From Lantana camara (Eukaryota > Streptophyta > Magnoliopsida > Lamiales > Verbenaceae): a DNA stretch of 64,000 nt. Within the stretch, counting starts at the first letter, position 1, and each line of letters begins with the position of its first letter. Location: positions 62,353,501 through 62,417,500 of the forward strand of contig CM074863.1 of the NCBI GenBank assembly GCA_037501455.1, given 5' to 3'. Below are positions 57,105 through 64,000 of the stretch, piece after piece. The position numbers and the translations under genes were made by a program. The notes under the pieces are model-generated. The model ran no database searches. It saw only the letters and a list, made by a program, of their open reading frames with translations, and had not been told where the DNA came from.

Positions 57105-59964
57105 TGATAGCAATAGGATATAGCAAATATGATACGGTTCATAAGTTAGAAACCGGGATAGGAGTATTTGGAGTTTATTTATAAATGATGAACCGTTTAA
57201 TAAAAGATTTGTACCGCCTGCAAGTAAGGCGTCTCCCTCCAATCTCCTTAAAATATTTGTAAAATAGTACCGGGCTGATCAAGGCACCAATATTTTAATA
57301 AAACTAAATATGATAATAACTCCACAACACCGTAGTGTCAGTAGGGGAGCAAACCCTACCAACGATATGTAATATGTAGGAGAAAGCTTTCTCTCCCAGG
57401 GAGGTTATTCTCCCTTGTAAGTCTCTTGGCGTGGAGTAACTAACCTCCAGCTAAACCACTACCAAGAGTTGGTGGCGGTCTGTGGCCCCAACAATACTCT
57501 CGGCCCGTTACCTTCCGAGTATTGCTCGACACAGCTGCACGCCGGGCCCATTTTGATAAATGATAATGATTGACTTGCTTAGTCGGGAATCAGTTCTTAG
57601 TATTAATAGGACTGAAATATAAAATGTCCGTATAAGATCCTGATTCCGACTTATTGGTATTTTCCTCATAAAGAGGAATATGTATAATATTGATATATAT
57701 AGATAGGAAATCAAATAATAGATAGGTTTGGAAATCATTTTATAATTAGATATAGATATAAACATGATTCCAGTTGAAAATGTTTTAACCCTCACCTAGT
57801 ATTAAAATTCAAACAGATTGGAACGGATCCCACTGTTCAGTGCAATTGTCACCTGAAAATAATTACTACTGACTTAGAACTAGATTCTTATTATTCTAGT
57901 CACATAATCACATAAGGTTTAGGAAATATAACATATTAGGAAATTCTTATAACATTTATAAATTATTTTCCGGCAAAATTTAATTTTAACTGTTTAAGGA
58001 AAATTAATTAATTAATTAGGTTTCAAAAATTTCTTTAACCACTTAAATATTTATTAATCATGTTGTGACCTTAATTAGAACATTAGGAATTAAATTTAGA
58101 ATTTAATTCAACAATGTAGGTTGATTTTGAAATTATTTTATAATTTTATTAATTTTTGAATTAATTTTGAAAAAAAATCTTTATTTAAAATTCCAAAATC
58201 CTATTTTATAATTAATTTTAAATTAATTTGGAAATTATTAATTAAATGTTGACCAAAAAGTCAAAATTACTATTAAAAACATTTACTATTCAATTTCTTA
58301 TGAATTAAACACTTTATAACACAAAATTAAACACACACATACACACACTATCACACGAGCACATGAATTTGGTTCAAGAACATTATGAAGGTGTTTTTAA
58401 GCTTATGAAGATGTTCATACTAGTTCATGATCACATTCAATAAATTTTTGAATTCATATCATATAATTAAATTCAAATGTAACACTTTAATTATGAAATT
58501 AAATCTAAATAAATTATTCTAAGCATAAATTTAATCCAATAAGAACATAATTATTTAAATACATACTCATGCTACAACATATCATAATTCATGCAATTAA
58601 TTAAATAAAATTTCATAATGTAGGCACATTACACATAAAACTAACAATTATGCATATATATTATAAAAATAAATTCCTAAAGCATAATTTTATTATTCCT
58701 AAGCATGCTAATAATATTATAATATTAAAAACATAACATAAAGCATGAAATAATAAAAGAAAATTTCACCTTAGAGAGAGAGAGAGGGTTGGTCGTGAGT
58801 TTGGGGAGCAAATGTGATGGTTTTTGTGTGAAGTTTATGTTATAAGCTCTAGGGTATTTATAGTTGGAATTTAAGGGCTTATGTTGAAATTAATTAGATG
58901 AATCATGGTGTGAGTAAGCTAGGTTCATTTATTAGGGGGGGTTAAGTGTATACTTATGTGTAAGTTTAAGAAATAATTAATTAATTTAGTAATCATGACA
59001 AAATAAAAATAATTCTAAAATAGGATGAAAATGGTAATAAATTCGTAGAAGAATGTCTAGGGTTTAGTTTGAAATGAGAGAAATTGCAAAAGAAAGAGAA
59101 TCGAAAGAGCTTTCTAATGGTTATAAATACTTAACGTTTGAACGTCTACATTTAAAGTAGTAGTCGTTCGGGAATTTTGAAAAATACAATAAAATTCATA
59201 AACGAAGCTAGAATGTGAATTGATTCCCGAGAAAGTGTCCATGATTCTTGAAATAATTAAAGGATCATTTTGACTGTAATATTGTATACCAAATGTTGGA
59301 CGGTTTGAAAATTAGTTTTTACGGTAGAAATAATACTTTGGGAAAAATAAAGAAAAATTTATAAATCGAGTTAGGGTTTGAACTAGAGTTTGGAAAAGGT
59401 CATAAAATTCATAAAATAATCCAAGGATCATAATGGTTATAATATTGCATAGGAAAAACGTTGAAATTCAGAAATTTCTAATTTAGGGCAAAATTAGGGT
59501 TTTTCGGCCGGTTTTGATTTCTATGGAAGCTACGTTAAGAATTAGGGTTCGGAAATCATACCAAAATTCATAAAATTTCGCAAGAATTCTATCGAGCCCA
59601 ATATTGAATAGGTAAAAGTGTTTCGAAAATTCCTACAATTAAAGATGAATAGTACCTAGGGACCTAAATGGAATTTTCAACAAACAATTTTAAAAATATA
59701 TTTTGGAACAATGAAAGCTATGATATGAGTTCGGAAAATATAGAAATCAGCTTTCTAAGGTTTTTCAAGGTCTAGGTAAAGGTTTAGGGTTCGGTGGATG
59801 AATAGTGATATGGTTCTCTAAAAAAGGCACAAATCATAAATCGAAACATAGATGCACATAATTCACATAGAATGAAATGTATAATGAACTAAGGCTATAA
59901 ACGCTTTCCTCTTAACCCTTTACTTACCCGTGCTATCCTGATCTCAAAAATCCGGGCTGTTACA
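56636..59964 (-). mobile_element. Solo gypsy LTR H
   Basis: Minus-strand start TGTAACAGCCCGGATTTTTG at 59964 and end GGGGGCGCTACA at 56636, with target duplication ATATA on both sides. 3.3 kb, AT-rich. On the minus strand a donor-like CTAAG|GTGAAA (58769) and an acceptor-like GATTTCAG (56992) followed by a CCTAGAGGT version of the GCTAGGCGG block suggest the same intron layout. I see no palindrome cluster in it. A (TA)n run lies at 57074-57100. Confidence 0.88.
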
Positions 59965-61133
59965 ATATACGTAATCTATTTTACATTGTTTGATTTGAGA
60001 AGGGTTGGTGTGTGTGAACGTTTTGAAAATAGCGAGATTAAGATTTTGGATATAAGTCGGAAAATTATGAAATTTCGAGAATATTAAGACTATGAATTAT
60101 GAATTAAAAAATGGGCCAGGGGAAGTGGTATGTGATTCTCGGGACGGCCAAGGGGTCGCCGAGCTCTCTCATTAACACAACCCTAATTTTTTTTATGTAT
60201 GAAAATTCGCCCATCCTTGGGAGTTCGAGAGGATGGCGGTTTCTCGAGCAACGGCGGTTAACACCTGTTGGGGAGCGGGTAGGATCCCCCGACTCACAAA
60301 TTTTAACGAGAGAACGGGGTTGAGGAAGGCCTCCTCATCCCCAACCGGAGAAGGAGGATTGTTTATGAGTTTGTTTGTTTCGTTTTGATTATGATTATGA
60401 AGGGAGTAAGTAGGTTTGAACTCGTTCTCGCCGAGTGGTTATCATTTTGATTATGAATACGGTTTGTGAAACGGGAGTGGACTATAAATTACTAAAAATG
60501 GTTGATTTTGGCCTTCGGCCTTAACCTTTTTCCTTATATATAATATCACGGGATAAAATGATTTAGAATGCAAAAACCACGCCCCGGTTCATGAACTCTT
60601 TAACTTTTGAATATGCTATGCTCTTACTTATATATATGTGTGTGTGTGTTAGCCCCTCACCAGTCTTTAGGACCGACCCTCATTTTTGTTCCCCATTTTC
60701 CCCGTTTTGTTTATGTTGCAGGTGCTTTTGGGAAGTTTGTGCTAGACGGTTGTCCTTATGTCGTTCTTAAGGATAGCTCGAGTTTCATGCATAGTATTTC
60801 ATTTACTTTAATGTATTTTGTACATTTTGAAATATGTATAAATTTGGTAATTACACTCTGGCCTGGGATAAGATTTGTATATGTATCTTGTATTTAAGCT
60901 GTATAATTTGTTTATGACATTTGCTAGCATGCTGTGTTGTTTTAAAATTCTCGCTTCCGTGGAATTATGTTCATTACACACTCTGAATTAGGGTCTAGAC
61001 TGCCTAGCTAGGATGTGATTTTTGGTTGTCTCCCATTCGCCATGGCTTGGTGCGTGTGCGGAGTCCCCATTTTGTTACACTTATCGGGCTATGGTGCGGG
61101 GGATGTGGTGCCCTTGCGCTCCGGGGTGCTACA

Positions 61134-61346
61134 AAACTTATCAAAATCTACCTTGAGTTAGCCGCAAAAAGTCACCGAAAATACCCAAGCCCCAGTCACC
61201 GTCATTCGTCGTTGCTACTTCAGCGTCGCGCCTCCATCACCACGATTTTCAATGATCAGCTTTTAGCTACGGACTCGTCTCGTCGAGAACTTCAATAACC
61301 CTGTGGTCGCCGATCGAAATTCCGACCAAATCACCTCCGTAGGTAA
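61134..61346. other. Unassigned 213 bp between LTRs G and I
   Basis: GC-richer than its surroundings, with TCACCG, CGTCG and CGCCTCC words that recall the GC-rich leader of LTR A. The frame 61026-61298 crosses the LTR G end and has no known motif. Probably a fragment of another LTR leader. Confidence 0.3.
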
Positions 61347-61716
61347 TGTAACGCCCCAGCGCAAGACGTCACATCCCCCGCACCAAGACCCGACCCCGTG
61401 TATGAAATGGATTTCCATACACGTGCCAAATCGTGGCGAACGGGGACACAACACATACACTAAGCTAGGCGGGACTAACCCTTAATCATTCATCAAATAT
61501 AACTCAACATAGCAAGCATTAAAAGCGGAAGCATAACATGCTATATTTACACGAGATATCTATGTACGGCCCTCACACGGCCTCATATCATTCATATACG
61601 CTCCATAATACATATAATATCCAAAAGTGATGAAGGCATGAGTGTATACATAAAGAAACGCTAGACACTAATGCAAGACTCTCTCTTAGACTTGTATTCC
61701 CGCCTAGCCTTCCCAC

Positions 61717-63579
61717 CTGCAAAAGAGACACCGAAACAACTCCGGGTTCAGTCTTAGATTGACTGGTGGGTATAAAATAGGCATATTACAATATTAGGGC
61801 AGAATTGAAACGCATACATGCAAGTTATAATTCCGGACGAGGTGTTAAAACATTTTCCCAAGTGGAACAAATTAAGAAAGACAACGAACGGAATTATAAC
61901 AATCAAATTTCATTCTTTAGGTTATACGTGTGCCGACGAGTGGCTAAGTCTCCAACTTGCACCTTGTGTATCCTTAATCATTTTAATCATTTGTGATCAC
62001 ACACATATCATCTTTTGTGCTTAATCATTGATCGTTCGTTCAATCATTCATTTACTTCTTTTTCCTCCAGGTAGTGGACGGGTTTGCAAGGCCCGACATT
62101 ATGACTAGTGGGGTACATGAATCCCCAAGAGCCCGGTTCCCCTCTTTCACTAATCTCCTACTGAAGTCCAGTATCACTGTAGTTTGGTGGAACTAGTATA
62201 AGAGTATCACCGTCAGCCCAAGCTTCCCCGGATCACCAAGTACACTAAGTTCCAGGGCCCCAATTCATTGTGTTCAATCAATTCTCGCCAAAACATTTGG
62301 TAGTGTTCATAAAATAAAGGTTTTACGTTTGAAAATATTGACTCTTGAAAGACTCAATATAAATATAGATATACTTTGGCAAAAAACTTGCACATTGGGT
62401 ATATCGGGTCATATATTTAACGAATAGGAGAAAAACCCACCTGATTCTCACAAGAACGAAACAAGGATCTCACCGCCCGGCCTCGTCTCCAACCTGACCA
62501 AGTTCTATGCAATAAAAGTGGTGTGAGACTCAAATAACCATATTTGACGCTCGGCAATGTAATAAACGTTTTATGGAAGGCATATGAGATAATAACATGT
62601 GATGAAGATGATCATGAGTTCAATTAAGTTCATATAAACACATAAACGAATCATTTATCCAATATACGGCGGGGCCGTATTCTTTCATGATCATTAAAAC
62701 ATATAATCCCTTGTGAATATCACATTGATAGCAACCGAACAAATTGCATTATTCACATATCGAAGCATTCATAAGCAAGTAATTGCATTTTAGGAATTAA
62801 TCAAATTGCACATCAATTACGTAATTAAAGTTCGTGTGTAACATAAACGAAAAGAAAAGAAAATTACACAAACATCCCCTGCTCACTCCATTTTGCAAGG
62901 GTAATGGGGGTTACCAAAATCCAGGCCAAAAGTGTTAATGGGGGTTAACAGAGGCAGAAGCTTTCTCCAACATAGGTAACGGGAGTTAACGTTTTCTAGG
63001 CAAAAAGGGGTAATTGGCGTTAACGGTTACATGTGTTCAAATCTTCAGGAAGGTTACCTTCCTCAGTACAAAAATGGTTAATGGGCATTAACAAGCCCAG
63101 GCGTCATCCCCCATTTTCTCTTCTTCTTCCTCGCACCAAGAACACACAAACACACACACCCATGTTCGAGCTCCAGCAACAACAACCAACACCCAACCAT
63201 GAGAATTAACATGAAATCATCACAATAACTTACGAAAAACATGTACTTCAATCTCCTATATAAGAATTCATTCAAAATCATTGGAAACATCCATTCTGTC
63301 TTCATGTTTCATTCAAGGAGCTTAGAGCTCCATTAATGGCAATTCAAGGTTTAATCACTTTACACTAAATCCTTGCTTATATAAATGATGGAGAAGATGA
63401 GATGATCATACTTTTTACAATAAAACTCAATTTAAACCATGGATGATCACCTAACAAGATTCAAGCTTTCATTTCACTATTCATGCTCATCACTAACCCT
63501 CATGAATTTCTAACATAAATCATGCTTCTTATGGATAAAAATATATATGAAGATGAGGAGATTCAGTATCTAAGTTTAC
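61717..63579 (-). other. Putative LTR intron, LTR I
   Basis: Minus-strand donor CCAAG|GTAAAC and acceptor TCTCTTTTGCAG|GTGGG, 1.86 kb, enclosing the palindrome cluster. Confidence 0.5.
62899..63092 (-). repeat. Palindrome cluster, LTR I
   Basis: Five copies: GGTAATGGGGGTTACC (62900-62915), GTTAATGGGGGTTAAC (62934-62949), GGTAACGGGAGTTAAC (about 62975-62990), GTAATTGGCGTTAAC (63010-63024) and GTTAATGGGCATTAAC (63077-63092). The palindrome is AT-rich, unlike those of B, D or K. Confidence 0.78.
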
Positions 63580-63907
63580 CTTGGAAGAAGAATGGATGAG
63601 GGTTGATCTTGAGCTCAAGGTTTGGTTGATCAATAATGGGGTTTCTTGGAGCTTCTCTTGTCTTCTTGAGATGATGATGATGATCGACCATTATGGTAGC
63701 AAGAAGAAGGAAAATTCAGCTCTTAAGGATGAAGAAATGGGTCAAATACTGTTCGAATCGGATCCGGAAAGGATTTTAAGGGTCAAGTATTATCATAACG
63801 ATCATGTGAGTTGAAACATGCTCCGTCTGGAATTCAAACGAGATCGAAAAGGTATGAGGTTAGGTTCATTGGTTAGGAATTGTTGAAATAAGTTCAATGT
63901 CGAAGAC

Positions 63908-63927
63908 GGATCTCGATTTCGAGGTCC
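63908..63927 (-). promoter_or_regulatory. U3 palindrome, LTR I
   Basis: GGATCTCG-ATTT-CGAGGTCC: seven of eight pairs kept. Arms differ from the D, G and Y versions. It lies next to GGAGCCCAAGATATTAAG, the inverse of the CTTGAGCTC context seen in those LTRs. Confidence 0.5.
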
Positions 63928-64000
63928 GGAGCCCAAGATATTAAGAAAACCGTTCATGGTCGCCTATTATTCAAATAGGTCCCTAAACCTTAAAAAAGTG

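Larger units (their letters stand above)
55084..60721 (+). other. Putative LTR intron, LTR G (contains H)
   Basis: Donor GAAG|GTAAGT is close to the plant consensus. The acceptor lies in the conserved CACCAGTCTTTAGGACC ... TTGCAG block. Without H it would be about 2.3 kb. Confidence 0.5.
54304..61133 (+). mobile_element. 3' gypsy LTR G, split by solo LTR H
   Basis: It starts TGTAACATCCCGCTCGCC and ends CGGGGTGCTACA, about 3.5 kb without H. It resembles D at its start and acceptor region. It has an intact U3 palindrome GGAATTCG-GATT-CGAATTCC (54707-54726), donor GAAG|GTAAGT (55084), palindromes (55782-55910) and acceptor ATGTTGCAG|GTGCTTTTGG (60721). No primer site follows, so this is a 3' LTR. 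Confidence 0.88.
61347..64000 (-). mobile_element. Minus-strand gypsy LTR I, runs off the window
   Basis: Its lower end reads TGTAACGCCCCAGCGC at 61347, the inverted form of an LTR 3' end. On the minus strand it has donor CAAG|GTAAAC (63579), palindromes (62899-63092), a GACGGTGAT-like GC block (62205-62260) and acceptor TTTTGCAG|GTGGGAAGGCTAGGCGG (61717). A U3 palindrome with one mismatch lies at 63908-63927. Its start is beyond 64000. Confidence 0.82.

Noticed and set aside
61026..61298. Host gene fragment between LTRs G and I
   Set aside because: The frame starts inside LTR G and crosses its end. Codons after the LTR give no recognisable domain.

Overview
This is a gene-free stretch of a large, repeat-rich flowering-plant nuclear genome, probably a eudicot; I cannot name the species. 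I found no intact host gene, rRNA, functional tRNA gene or CRISPR array. Almost every base belongs to long terminal repeat (LTR) retrotransposons, mostly Ty3/gypsy derivatives with 3-4 kb LTRs, nested in one another. The open reading frames are short and lie inside LTRs or eroded internal regions.

Layout. 1-800: 3' end of a gypsy element (X) with its LTR start. 801-928: start of a Copia LTR. 929-3116: a gypsy LTR (Y). 3117-13501: a complete minus-strand element (A) with 3.9 kb LTRs, a non-coding core and TSD TACAC. 13885-33499: element D, whose first LTR holds a Copia solo LTR (14471-25877, TSD GATTC), which itself holds complete element B (15152-24595, TSD TTAAC). 33500-38741: two minus-strand LTR pieces (J, K). 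38742-50736: a minus-strand Copia LTR holding a fold-back element with a 379-bp mini-LTR at its centre, and complete element E (40349-50228, TSD TTTCT). 50737-54303: LTR piece L, truncated LTR F, and a gag-pol relic joined directly to F. 54304-61133: LTR G holding solo LTR H (56636-59964, TSD ATATA). 61347-64000: minus-strand LTR I, running off the window.

How the parts work together. The elements look non-autonomous: D and the F/G core keep only ghosts of gag, protease, RT/RNase H and integrase in order, and A, B and E keep less. Non-coding parts are instead shared across families: near-inverted LTR ends (TGTAACGCCCC / GGGGTGCTACA), a probable intron inside the LTR, an initiator-tRNA-Met primer site folded into a hairpin, a hairpin just before the polypurine tract, a tandem hairpin array in the 3' core, and clusters of short palindromes within the LTR intron whose sequence is private to each family.

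The most interesting signal is this set of structured non-coding modules. In several, paired arms differ between families while complementarity is kept (pre-PPT hairpin, primer-site hairpin, U3 palindrome, hairpin array). The palindrome clusters occupy the same relative place in eight LTR families with eight different or variant palindromes, as expected of fast-evolving recognition sites. The pattern is read from the sequence; any function is inference.
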